Source of the DNA: Mucilaginibacter xinganensis
GTDB taxonomy: Bacteria > Bacteroidota > Bacteroidia > Sphingobacteriales > Sphingobacteriaceae
Assembly (NCBI RefSeq): GCF_002257585.1
Contig: NZ_CP022743.1
Location: forward strand, 1,984,001-2,048,000
Direction of reading: 5' to 3'
DNA length: 64,000 bases
Positions 42,663 to 51,042 of the stretch are shown here, in pieces. Position 1 is the stretch's first letter; each line of letters opens with the position of its first letter. Made by a program: the position numbers and the translations under genes. The notes below the pieces were generated by a model that ran no database searches, had not been told where the DNA came from, and was given only the letters and a program-made list of their open reading frames with translations.

Positions 42663-42985
42663 GATAGATAAGTTTTTAGTTGAAAATATTGCATATTTTA
42701 GCCGATAATGCCTAGATCAAAAATCAACTTTGGTAATTCTCTCAGTACACTTAGTCTTTTTTGAAATTTTTGCTGTGTTGCAGCGAAACTGATAAAAGGT
42801 ACTTGATATACCTCCGGAATTAACAGTCGCTTGTATCGCCTGAAAAGGGCGTTTTAAACGATGTTGATTTATCCCCCACCCCGACGGATTGACGGTGGTT
42901 TTGGCGAATGATGGAGCCTGAATTACAGATGAGACGTATTGGAAATAACTAAAGGATTGCTATAGGCGGATAAAAAATGTCGCGA

Positions 42986-43891
42986 TTAAGCGCGGTTTTT
43001 TCTCCTGGAGATTTGTTTTTTTGCGACAGGAAAAAGGAAGATAGTAGACAAAATAATGACGGCTCCAATCCAAAAACCAATAGTCATTTTATTCATGTCT
43101 TTGAAAAAAAGAAACGACATAATGATACCATACACCGGCTCAAGGTTGGTGATAAGGGCCACCCGAAAGGCCGAGAGCTCGCGCATTACCGACACGCCTG
43201 CTACGTAAGCAAGCGACGTACAGATGGTACCGAGGAGAAAAAGATAACCAATATCGGCACCTCTCAGATACATGCTTTGGTTAAAACCAGCAGTGCATAA
43301 AAGGTATATAGTGATCCAAACGAAAGCTCCCGAAAGTTCATAAAATGCTATCACCGGGGCTTCGTGTTTTTTCACCTGGCGTGAATTAATAATGGAAAAA
43401 AGGCTTGCAAATATAGCGCTGATTAACCCTGCTATAATACCCTTAGTGTATTTTGTTTCAAATTTAAATATTAAAATAATGCCGGCTATAATCAGTGCAC
43501 CAGCCAGGATTTCGAGTTTTGAGATCCTGCTTTTATTGATCAGCGGTTCAAAAATGGCGGTGAATAATGTGATAGAAGAAAGGCAAACCAGGGTTACCGG
43601 AACGGTAGATAATTTGATAGACGCGAAGAATAATATCCAATGTCCTCCTACGAGCGCACCGGTAAAAATCAGCTGGAAAAAAGTGTTCCTGCTGATTGTT
43701 AGCGCTGTTTTATTGAGCTTAAAATAAAGGAATAATGATACTGATGCAATCAGCACCCGGTACCAAACCAGGCTCACCGCTGAGATAGAAATAAGCTGCC
43801 CGAGAATGCCCGTAAAGCCCCAGATGAAAACAGTAAAATGAAGAATTACCAGGTTTTTGTTTATAGCCGTTGGTGCGGTTTTCTCGTTCAT
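42986..43891 (-). CDS. EamA/DMT family transporter
   Basis: 301 residues with ten predicted membrane helices in two EamA repeats; typical strings are HFTVFIWGFTGILGQLI, GALVGGHWILFFASIKLSTVPV and YVAGVSVMRELSAFRVALI with the late NLEPVYGIIMSF. A Lys/Arg-rich end (AKKQISRRKNRA) faces the cytoplasm. Members export or import small metabolites; substrate unknown. The start overlaps the lptF/G stop by one base (TAATG), last gene of tgt-lptF/G-eamA. Confidence 0.88.
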   Translation of the reverse strand: MNEKTAPTAINKNLVILHFTVFIWGFTGILGQLISISAVSLVWYRVLIASVSLFLYFKLNKTALTISRNTFFQLIFTGALVGGHWILFFASIKLSTVPVTLVCLSSITLFTAIFEPLINKSRISKLEILAGALIIAGIILIFKFETKYTKGIIAGLISAIFASLFSIINSRQVKKHEAPVIAFYELSGAFVWITIYLLCTAGFNQSMYLRGADIGYLFLLGTICTSLAYVAGVSVMRELSAFRVALITNLEPVYGIIMSFLFFKDMNKMTIGFWIGAVIILSTIFLFPVAKKQISRRKNRA

Positions 43892-44997
43892 TATTTAGGT
43901 GCTTTTGAAAGTAAATATAGGCCAACTAATCCAAATATCCCATTAGGGACGCATACCGCTATAATGGGTGGAAGGCTTCCTTTTACTGCAAAAACAAACG
44001 CAAATCTATCTACAACAATGTAGGCCATACATAAAAAAATCCCTATTCCAAGGGGTAAACCGATGCCGCCGCGCACCTTTCGCGACGATATGGAAACGCC
44101 TATTAACGTAAGTACAAATGATGATAAAGGGTAAACAAAACGCTGGTACATCACATAATGCATCTCCTTTAATGCCCCTGTTCCCCGTATTTTTTCCTTC
44201 TCAATGTTCTTTGCAAGGTCACTGGTTGACATTGCTGTATAGCCGTTATCATAGTGGATAAAATCAACCGGGCGCATGTCTAACACCGTGTCTTTCGATC
44301 TGCCGGAGCTGTCAACAAACTTTTCTTTAAGGCCGTTTACATACTTAATGGTATAGTTTTTTATGGTCCATACCCGCTTCAGTGAATCGTAAACAATGTT
44401 AGTGGCAAGCAGCTTTTCCCTAAGCTGGTCGCCATCGAATTTTTCCAATATGAACTGGTAACCCGTGTGTATGCTGTTATCAAATGATTGCACGTAAACA
44501 AACGTATGCTTGTCCAGCTGGATGTGCACTTCGCTTTTTGTGGGGTCGTCGCCGTTAAACTGGTGCGAATTTTCGAAGGTTATTTTCAGGTTATTTGTAA
44601 ACGGGATGAGGTAGATATTGGCAAAAAGAGACACCAGGAAAATTAGTGTGGCACAAATAAAATAGGGCCTTAAAAACCGGTTAAAACTTGCCTTTCCGCT
44701 CAATATAGGTACTATTTCGGTTTGGTTGGCCATTTTGGCCGTAAAGAATATTACCGCCAAAAAGTTAATCAGCGGCGATAGCAGGTTCATGTAAAAGGGT
44801 ATAAACCCTGCATAATATTTAAAAACGATCTCTTCTAAGGTCGAGTGGTTTTTAAGGAAATTATCAATGTGTTCCGAGATATCAAAAACCACCGTAATAA
44901 TCACAAAAATTCCCAGCGTAAACACGAAAGTGCCCAGGTATTTTTTAATGATATACCGGTCGATAGTTTTTAAATACCTGCTAAAAAACGCCTTCAT
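43891..44997 (-). CDS. LptF/LptG family LPS-export permease
   Basis: 368 residues. Three N-terminal membrane helices (the first about 15-40, YLGTFVFTLGIFVIITVVFD), a periplasmic beta-jellyroll (about 125-265, including LDKHTFVYVQSFDNS) and three C-terminal helices (about 275-365). The family string PLSSFVLTLIGVSISSRKVRGG is present. With LptB it extracts LPS from the inner membrane. Only one permease is seen here; the partner may be elsewhere. The gene abuts tgt with no gap. Confidence 0.9.
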   Translation of the reverse strand: MKAFFSRYLKTIDRYIIKKYLGTFVFTLGIFVIITVVFDISEHIDNFLKNHSTLEEIVFKYYAGFIPFYMNLLSPLINFLAVIFFTAKMANQTEIVPILSGKASFNRFLRPYFICATLIFLVSLFANIYLIPFTNNLKITFENSHQFNGDDPTKSEVHIQLDKHTFVYVQSFDNSIHTGYQFILEKFDGDQLREKLLATNIVYDSLKRVWTIKNYTIKYVNGLKEKFVDSSGRSKDTVLDMRPVDFIHYDNGYTAMSTSDLAKNIEKEKIRGTGALKEMHYVMYQRFVYPLSSFVLTLIGVSISSRKVRGGIGLPLGIGIFLCMAYIVVDRFAFVFAVKGSLPPIIAVCVPNGIFGLVGLYLLSKAPK

Positions 44998-46128
44998 TTA
45001 CAATCTTTGTCCTAAACGGTTAACCATTACATTTTTCCAGTTATAAAACTCGCCTTCTATAATCTTTTTGCGGGCCTCTTTAACCAGCCATAAATAAAAA
45101 TGTAAGTTATGCAAAGTTGCTATCTGTGCACCCAACATTTCGCCCGAATGGATCAAATGACGCAGGTAAGCTTTTGTATAGGCTTTATCAGCAAACAGGT
45201 CACTATCATCCTCAATGGCCGAAAAATCGTTTTTCCATTTCTCATTCTTAATATTAATAATGCCATTTTTCGAAAAAAGCATCCCGTTACGGGCATTTCG
45301 CGTAGGCATTACGCAATCAAACATGTCAATTCCTAAAGCTATATTTTCCAATATGTTAACAGGCGTTCCAACACCCATTAGATAACGTGGTTTTTGCTCC
45401 GGTAATATATTGCAAACAATTTCTGTCATTGCATACATTTCTTCTGCCGGTTCTCCAACAGAAAGGCCGCCAATTGCATTCCCTTCCCGCTCAAATGACG
45501 CAATAACTTCCGCTGATTTCACCCGGAGGTCTTTATAAACAGAACCCTGTACAATAGGAAAAAAAGTTTGGTTATACCCATATTTGGGTTCCGTGCTGTC
45601 AAACCTGTCGCAGCAGCGTTTTAGCCACCGGTGCGTCATATCTATTGACCGGCGGGCATAGTTATATTCGCACGGATAGGGGGTACATTCATCAAATGCC
45701 ATTATAATATCGGCACCTATTGTGCGCTGGATATCCATTACATTTTCGGGAGTAAACAGGTGTTTTGACCCATCAATATGCGACCGGAAAGTAACGCCTT
45801 CTTCTTTTATTTTACGTACCTCGGTCAGCGAATACACCTGATAACCGCCGCTATCCGTCAGGATAGGTCCGTCCCAGCCATTAAATTTATGCAGGCCACC
45901 GGCGCTTTCAATAGTGTTTAAACCCGGCCTTAAATATAAATGATAGGTGTTGCCCAATATAATTTGAGCCTGTATGTCGTTTTTAAGCTCATGCTGGTGC
46001 ACTGCTTTTACCGTGCCGGCAGTGCCAACAGGCATAAAAATAGGGGTCTGAATGGTGCCGTGATCGGTAGTGATCTCACCCGCCCGGGCTTTCGAAAGCG
46101 GATCTTTTGCTGTTAAGTTAAATTTCAT
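44998..46128 (-). CDS. tgt: tRNA-guanine transglycosylase
   Basis: 376 residues. Substrate loop TDSGGYQVYSL with the catalytic Asp, MAFDECTPYPC, GGLSVGEP, PRYLMGVGTPVNILENI and DCVMPTRNARNG with the second catalytic Asp. It swaps guanine-34 for a 7-deazaguanine precursor of queuosine in tRNA His, Asn, Asp and Tyr. The usual CxCxxC zinc site is not obvious near the C-terminus (YLRHLIHSGEMLGAQIATLHNLHFYL part is kept); Bacteroidota forms vary. First gene of the operon; a -7 element lies only 12 bases upstream. Confidence 0.92.
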   Translation of the reverse strand: MKFNLTAKDPLSKARAGEITTDHGTIQTPIFMPVGTAGTVKAVHQHELKNDIQAQIILGNTYHLYLRPGLNTIESAGGLHKFNGWDGPILTDSGGYQVYSLTEVRKIKEEGVTFRSHIDGSKHLFTPENVMDIQRTIGADIIMAFDECTPYPCEYNYARRSIDMTHRWLKRCCDRFDSTEPKYGYNQTFFPIVQGSVYKDLRVKSAEVIASFEREGNAIGGLSVGEPAEEMYAMTEIVCNILPEQKPRYLMGVGTPVNILENIALGIDMFDCVMPTRNARNGMLFSKNGIINIKNEKWKNDFSAIEDDSDLFADKAYTKAYLRHLIHSGEMLGAQIATLHNLHFYLWLVKEARKKIIEGEFYNWKNVMVNRLGQRL

Positions 46129-46139
46129 TATTACGGTTG

Positions 46140-46147
46140 CAAAATTA
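46140..46147 (-). promoter_or_regulatory. Possible -7 element of tgt
   Basis: On the minus strand TAATTTTG fits TAnnTTTG and ends 12 bases before the tgt ATG. Transcription would begin about 5-7 bases after the box, leaving almost no leader. No -33 element found. Confidence 0.35.
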
Positions 46148-46216
46148 ACATAATAATTATGTTGTTAGGTTGGAATGTTATAAAGTTGACCTCTCATTAA
46201 TTCACCGGCAAATGTT

Positions 46217-47419
46217 TTGATTTATTTAACATTACAGCTCTGTAACCGCACAACTTTCCAACAATTTTTAACAACTTTGCACGATTATTTTAACCAGAGT
46301 TTGGAAACATATATACACGCGGCTTTATTCATTTTATTTCAGTCTTGCTTTCTAATTCAGCTATATTTTTTGGTTACTAATCAAAGCAGGTTAACCCGGT
46401 ATAAACCTGTGGAAACACTGCCCGAAGCTTCCGTTCCAATTTCAGTAATTATAAGCGCGCGTAACGAAGCCGACAATTTACGTGAAAATTTACCCGCTAT
46501 TTTAGAACAAAATTACCCGGATTTTGAAGTGGTGGTTATAAATGATTGTTCATTCGATTCATCCGACATCGTGCTGGAAGAATTAAGTGCACGATACCCC
46601 CACTTAAAAATTGTTACCATAACCGAGCACGTGAGGTTTAAAACCGGCAAAAAATTCGCTTTAACACTTGGGATAAAAGCTGCAAAAAACGAACACCTTT
46701 TATTTACAGATGCTGACTGCATCCCTGCGTCACCTAACTGGATAACTTATATGGCTGCCAATTTTAATCAGCCAATACAAATTGTACTGGGATACTCGCC
46801 TTATAAAAAGACCGGCAATTTTTTAAACCCTTTTATCCGTTTCGAAACTATAAAAACGGCTATTAATTATCTGTCGGCTGCCATCAACGGCGATGCATAT
46901 ATGGGTATTGGCCGTAACCTGGCCTATACCAAAACACTGTTTTTTAGTGTCAAAGGCTTTGCGGCGCATATGCATGTAATATCCGGCGATGACGATCTTT
47001 TTGTAAATCAAAACGCTACGTCAGCTAATACCGCTATCGAAATTAATGCGGATGCGTTTATATATACCGATGCCAAGACTTCTTTTGCATCTTTATTCCG
47101 CCAAAAGAAACGGCATTTTGGCGTAGGCAAACTATATAAACAAAGGCATCGCCGCATGCTTAGTATTGATGCAATAAGCGGCTTCCTTTTCTATATTTTA
47201 TTAACATCATGCTTAGTTTTCAACTTTGAACCGTTGTTAGCAGCAGGTTTGTTTATGTTTAGGTTGATTTTTCAAATGATTATTTATAGCAGGCTGTTTA
47301 AACGATTAGATGGTAAGGACCTTTTATGGTATATGCCTTTTTTTGATGCAGTTTATTATATTTACTTAAATACTTTTGGATTGATTGGATCCCTTATAAA
47401 AACCACTGAATGGAAATAA
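46217..47419 (+). CDS. Family 2 glycosyltransferase with membrane helices
   Basis: 400 residues from a TTG; an alternative TTG at 46301 would place the first membrane helix (IHAALFILFQSCFLIQLYFLV) right at the N-terminus and may be the true start. There is no in-frame ATG before the catalytic domain. The GT-A core has ISVIISARNEADNLRENL, VVINDCSFDSSD, LLFTDADCIPA (DxD) and the QKKRHFGVGK motif (QxxRW-like). Two or three helices end the protein. Likely adds sugars to a lipid-linked or surface glycan. Its stop overlaps the sigma-factor start by ten bases. Confidence 0.87.
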   Translation: MIYLTLQLCNRTTFQQFLTTLHDYFNQSLETYIHAALFILFQSCFLIQLYFLVTNQSRLTRYKPVETLPEASVPISVIISARNEADNLRENLPAILEQNYPDFEVVVINDCSFDSSDIVLEELSARYPHLKIVTITEHVRFKTGKKFALTLGIKAAKNEHLLFTDADCIPASPNWITYMAANFNQPIQIVLGYSPYKKTGNFLNPFIRFETIKTAINYLSAAINGDAYMGIGRNLAYTKTLFFSVKGFAAHMHVISGDDDLFVNQNATSANTAIEINADAFIYTDAKTSFASLFRQKKRHFGVGKLYKQRHRRMLSIDAISGFLFYILLTSCLVFNFEPLLAAGLFMFRLIFQMIIYSRLFKRLDGKDLLWYMPFFDAVYYIYLNTFGLIGSLIKTTEWK

Positions 47420-48015
47420 ATTTAAACTTTACCGAGAACGCAAAAAATGATTTTTACCTTGTTGTTAAGGCACGCCAGGGTGACCAGAAAGCTTACGCTG
47501 ATTTGATGCAGAGGTATAAGGACTCCATTTATTTTATGGTGCTTAAGATGGTAAATAATAAGGAGGATGCGATGGACCTTACGGTTGAAACGTTTGCCAA
47601 AGCCTTTGAAAAACTTGATAAATACCAGCCTGACTATGCATTCAGTACCTGGCTTTTTCGTGTAGCCACCAATAATTGTATTGATTTTATCAGGAAGAAA
47701 AAGTTGAATACCATGTCAATACATGGAATGATGGATGAGGACGGAGAAGAAAAACAACTGCAAATTAAGGCAGATGTGTTGAATCCCGAAGAAACATCCA
47801 TCAAAAAACAACAAACCCAGGAACTTAAATTATTGATTGAAAGTTTACCACCGCGTTACCGTAACCTTATTACCTTACGCTACTTTGATGAACTATCGTA
47901 CGAAGAAATTGCACAGCAGCTGGACCTGCCTTTAGGCACGGTTAAGGCACAGCTTTTTAGAGCAAGGTACCTGCTTGGAAACATCATTAACCGTTTTAAC
48001 AGGGATGATATCTAA
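47410..48015 (+). CDS. ECF-type RNA polymerase sigma factor
   Basis: 201 residues. Region 2 (about 30-95): DLMQRYKDSIYFMVLKMV and PDYAFSTWLFRVATNNCIDFIRKKK. Region 4 (about 145-195): LPPRYRNLITLRYFDELSYE, IAQQLDLPLGTVKAQLFRAR. No anti-sigma gene is adjacent, which fits the sigma-70 family proteins of Bacteroidota that sit alone (SigR-like). Overlaps the GT2 gene by ten bases and rsmG by eleven, so it is translationally embedded between them. Confidence 0.92.
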   Translation: MEINLNFTENAKNDFYLVVKARQGDQKAYADLMQRYKDSIYFMVLKMVNNKEDAMDLTVETFAKAFEKLDKYQPDYAFSTWLFRVATNNCIDFIRKKKLNTMSIHGMMDEDGEEKQLQIKADVLNPEETSIKKQQTQELKLLIESLPPRYRNLITLRYFDELSYEEIAQQLDLPLGTVKAQLFRARYLLGNIINRFNRDDI

Positions 48016-48631
48016 CCTTCTGCTTAAATACTTTCCCAATCTTAGTGCGCAACAGCAGCAGCAATTTAACAGGCTGCCCGAGCTTTATACCTTATGGAAC
48101 AGCCAGATTAATGTGATATCGCGTAAAGATATCGACCTGTTGGGCGAGCGCCATGTTTTGCATTCATTAGGGATAGCTAAGGTATTAGCTTTTTTACCCG
48201 GCGAAACCGTACTGGATGTGGGTACAGGCGGCGGCTTTCCCGGAATTCCTTTAGCGATAATGTTCCCCGAAACGCAGTTTCACATGGTTGATTCTATCGG
48301 AAAAAAAATAAAAGTGGTGCAGGAAATTGCGGCAGCTTTGGAGCTGAAAAATGTTCGGGCTACCCATCAGCGCGCTGAGCAGATCGATGAAAAATTCGAT
48401 TTCGTTGTATCGCGGGCGGTAACACAGCTCAAGGATTTTTATCCATGGGTGCGCGGCAAGTTTAAAAAGGAGTCGAAAAATACGCTCCCCAATGGCATCC
48501 TTTACCTGAAGGGTGGTGATCTTGCGCAGGAAATTAAAGAGTCGGGCTTGAAAGTTACCCAATATCACCTCAATGAATATTTTAACGAGGAGTTTTTTGA
48601 AACCAAACAGGTGATCTATATTAAAGGATAG
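48005..48631 (+). CDS. rsmG: 16S rRNA (guanine(527)-N7)-methyltransferase
   Basis: 208 residues from MISNLLLKYFPNLSAQQ. SAM-binding motif VLDVGTGGGFPGIPLAI, preceded by LYTLWNSQINVISRKDIDLL and HVLHSLG; SRAVTQLKDFYPW is the family's active-site region. It methylates G527 of 16S rRNA; loss gives low-level streptomycin resistance in other bacteria. The ATG lies inside the end of the sigma gene. Confidence 0.95.
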   Translation: MISNLLLKYFPNLSAQQQQQFNRLPELYTLWNSQINVISRKDIDLLGERHVLHSLGIAKVLAFLPGETVLDVGTGGGFPGIPLAIMFPETQFHMVDSIGKKIKVVQEIAAALELKNVRATHQRAEQIDEKFDFVVSRAVTQLKDFYPWVRGKFKKESKNTLPNGILYLKGGDLAQEIKESGLKVTQYHLNEYFNEEFFETKQVIYIKG

Positions 48632-48849
48632 CCGGGGTTAAACCGAGTTTCTGATTTAATTTCAGCGATATCATAACTGAATACTTATCCGTTTTATTGA
48701 TCCGCTAATTGTTTAGGATGATTATTGCAGCGCTTTTTTAGCTATAAAATCGTGGTTGCCATCAGTGTAATTATCAATGGACTTAAATAACAAATTGCCA
48801 AAGCGGTTTTGGGCCGTTCAGCAATTGCTCCTTATTAAAAAGAGATAAT

Positions 48850-50514
48850 TTATTTAGAAGGATATCCCATAATGATAATTTCCCCTGCAAATGACGGATC
48901 CTTTTTAAACAGATCTGCGCTGGCTGTTTTTGGTGCCGCTATACCTTGTAAGTAATAAGTAACGGCAAGTTTATAGGCCCCCGGATCGGCATTAACTGTA
49001 CCTGAAAAGCCATTTATTACCCTTTTTACTTCCTCATCGCAATCGGTACCAATTCCTTTTAAAATGGAAATGTCAGCTAGTTTATGGTCATTTGTTATCG
49101 TAAACTGAACAATAACGCTGCCAATTATCTTATTTTCGAAGGCGCGCGCCGGATAGTGTGTATTTCTTCCTACATATTTACTTAATGCTTCAAAAGGGCC
49201 TAAAGCGGGCATAACAGGCGGCGGCGGTGGCGGCATTTTTTGCTGCATGCGTTTTGTAGCAGTAGCCCGCGCGTTGTTTACCTCGCTTTTTATATCAGAG
49301 GAAGGAGCCGATACTTGTGCCAATTTTACATTTGCAATAGCAATAGGACGCTCTGGTTTTGAATCAATTGATGATTTTGAAGAAGGCAAAAGCTTAAGAT
49401 TTACAACATCACCTGATTTTGTGTTTTTTGAGGATGCCGGTGAAAGTTTAACGTTTGTAACCTTAACCAAATCAGGTGATCTTACTTTTTGGGGTGGGGC
49501 TGGCGGTGGTGGCGGCGGTATTCTTTTATCTGTATTTAATTTTAACCGGGTGATTGTATCAGCATTTTTAATTTTTAAAACATCCCGATTTTGTGCAGGA
49601 GGAGTTTGCAGATTTGCGGAATTTTTAGCCGGAAAGATTTTTATCCACCCATAACTTTTTGAAAATGCCAGTGTTGACATGCAAAGCAATCCCATACTAA
49701 TCGGAACTACTGCCAGGTACTTTAGCCTTGCTAAATTACCGGAACGTTTTTGGTTTAACATAATGATCCTCTTTTTTAGTAAATTATAATTGAAAAATGA
49801 ATTTGAAATAGATGACCCGCTTAAACCGTAAGCATTGCTTACCAAAAAAGATGAATAGGTTAGTACATCATTTTCGTAAGCTGCGGTATGCTCATCGGCT
49901 ATATATTCATGCAATGTTTTAAGGCTGCGTTGCAGCAGGTAAATAAAAGGATTAAACCAGTTTACGATTTTTACCAACTCTAAAAACACAATATCAACGG
50001 AGTGTTTTTGATCAATATGCACCAGTTCATGCCGAATCATTGTATCAGCGCCGGACACATTAGTACCTATAAATACATAGTTAAAAAAGGAAAATGCTGT
50101 GTTGGTATCCGCTATTTTTACAAGTTTGTACTTGTTATGGAGCAGGCTTTTTTGTGCTTGGGTTAACTTTAAAAGCTGGGAAATTTTTAAAATAAACAGG
50201 GTTAACATTACTGCTGTCCCTATAATGTAGCCGTAAATAAGCACGTTTTGCACGGTAAAATAAGTGCTTGCAGTTTGGCTATTTTGATGCAATGCCGGAT
50301 TGTATATTATAGTAGCTACTACCTTTCTGCCGCCTTCGGATGATCTTAGTGAACCTATCTGCACCAATGGGATGATATATGACAAAATTGGTGTGCATAG
50401 GAGGTATGCCCGGTTTAATTTGTAATAAGTTTCCTTATCCAACAGTGAAAAATAGAGTAAATAAAATACGCCAAGGTATATATTTGCCTCCAAAAGGTAA
50501 CGCAGCCAGCTCAT
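48850..50514 (-). CDS. BlaR1/MecR1-like M56 peptidase with C-terminal TonB domain
   Basis: 554 residues. Four N-terminal membrane helices and the zinc protease motif HELVH (162-166) with a distal acidic motif EYIADEHT near 203. Then a membrane helix near 265-290, a long Pro/Lys-rich linker with two PPPPPP runs, and a TonB-type C-terminal domain (about 430-525, HYPARAFENKIIGSVIVQFTI). No penicillin-binding domain is present, so the signal is not necessarily a beta-lactam. It is expected to cleave the repressor BlaI upon stimulation. Overlaps blaI by four bases. Confidence 0.9.
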   Translation of the reverse strand: MSWLRYLLEANIYLGVFYLLYFSLLDKETYYKLNRAYLLCTPILSYIIPLVQIGSLRSSEGGRKVVATIIYNPALHQNSQTASTYFTVQNVLIYGYIIGTAVMLTLFILKISQLLKLTQAQKSLLHNKYKLVKIADTNTAFSFFNYVFIGTNVSGADTMIRHELVHIDQKHSVDIVFLELVKIVNWFNPFIYLLQRSLKTLHEYIADEHTAAYENDVLTYSSFLVSNAYGLSGSSISNSFFNYNLLKKRIIMLNQKRSGNLARLKYLAVVPISMGLLCMSTLAFSKSYGWIKIFPAKNSANLQTPPAQNRDVLKIKNADTITRLKLNTDKRIPPPPPPAPPQKVRSPDLVKVTNVKLSPASSKNTKSGDVVNLKLLPSSKSSIDSKPERPIAIANVKLAQVSAPSSDIKSEVNNARATATKRMQQKMPPPPPPVMPALGPFEALSKYVGRNTHYPARAFENKIIGSVIVQFTITNDHKLADISILKGIGTDCDEEVKRVINGFSGTVNADPGAYKLAVTYYLQGIAAPKTASADLFKKDPSFAGEIIIMGYPSK

Positions 50515-50888
50515 GATTTTTTGTTTTTAAGTTTATCAATCAATAAAGAAAGTTCGTCTAATTCTTTTACGCCAAGATCCTTCTCATCTACAATAAACGA
50601 CACCAGGCTTTTGTACGAATCGCTGAAATAATTTTTCATCATCTTATCAAAAGTGAATTTCTTGTATTCATCATCGCTGATAGTGGGGAAGTACACATGG
50701 GAGTTTCCATAAGCTTTATGGTCAATAAAACCTTTACCCTCCAGCACCCTTACCACGGTTGATACGGTGTTGTAGGCTGGCTTAGGATCAGGCATTTCTT
50801 CGATAATGTCTTTTACGATGGCTTCTTTCAGCTGCCACAATATTTGCATTACCTGCTCTTCGGCTTTTGTCAGTTCTTTAATGTTCAT
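50511..50888 (-). CDS. BlaI/MecI/CopY family repressor
   Basis: 125 residues. The winged-helix N-terminus reads LTKAEEQVMQILWQLKEAIVKDI, PKPAYNTVSTVVRVLEGKGFIDHKAYGN; the C-terminal half is the dimerisation helix bundle. Dimers bind paired dyads until cut by the cognate M56 protease. Its own promoter has three matching dyads (50893-50956), so it autoregulates the blaI-blaR1 pair. Operon order blaI-blaR1 with a four-base overlap. Target genes elsewhere in the genome are unknown. Confidence 0.93.
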   Translation of the reverse strand: MNIKELTKAEEQVMQILWQLKEAIVKDIIEEMPDPKPAYNTVSTVVRVLEGKGFIDHKAYGNSHVYFPTISDDEYKKFTFDKMMKNYFSDSYKSLVSFIVDEKDLGVKELDELSLLIDKLKNKKS

Positions 50889-50892
50889 TGCA

Positions 50893-50908
50893 AACTATTT
50901 TTATAGTT
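50893..50908. promoter_or_regulatory. BlaI operator 1
   Basis: AACTAT-TTTT-ATAGTT, perfect dyad 5 bases upstream of the blaI start codon; covers the start of transcription or the leader. Confidence 0.75.
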
Positions 50909-50911
50909 CAA

Positions 50912-50942
50912 TAAAGGTAGAACTATTTTTATAGTTTGCAAA
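50912..50942 (-). promoter_or_regulatory. blaI-blaR1 promoter
   Basis: On the minus strand TTTG (50939-50942), a 19-base spacer, then TACCTTTA (50912-50919), matching the Bacteroidota consensus with one change. Operator 2 fills the spacer; the -33 element lies in the TTTGCAAA joint between operators 2 and 3. Confidence 0.8.
50921..50936. promoter_or_regulatory. BlaI operator 2
   Basis: AACTAT-TTTT-ATAGTT, identical to operator 1 and 28 bases from it; lies wholly in the promoter spacer. Confidence 0.8.
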
Positions 50943-50956
50943 CTATTTTTCTAGTT
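50941..50956. promoter_or_regulatory. BlaI operator 3
   Basis: AACTAT-TTTT-CTAGTT, one mismatch in the dyad, 20 bases from operator 2 (about two helical turns); touches the -33 element. Confidence 0.65.
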
Positions 50957-51042
50957 TTTTATTTTTTGCTAAAATTGTTAGGATTTTTCTATTTTAGAAG
51001 AATTAAGCGGTAATAATAATTTTAGCCGCTGATAGCTTAAAT

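Larger units (their letters stand above)
42016..42985. other. 970-base gene-poor gap with palindromes and two tiny frames
   Basis: The largest unassigned stretch of the window. 42016-42460 has ordinary composition and includes two coupled tiny minus-strand frames (42313-42381, 42209-42313). 42480-42720 is very AT-rich and holds four palindromes between 42548 and 42662. The 10-mer gtacacttag occurs at 42428-42437 and 42745-42754. 42720-42985 has no convincing frame. No transposase remnant, tRNA or att-like repeat was seen. Confidence 0.5.

Noticed and set aside
42540..42700. Replication origin in the AT-rich palindrome cluster
   Set aside because: No DnaA-box-like TTATCCACA repeats and no dnaA, gidA or similar genes nearby.
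50960..51042. Divergent promoter for dprA controlled by BlaI
   Set aside because: The dyads sit over the blaI promoter; no dyad or consensus element is seen close to dprA.
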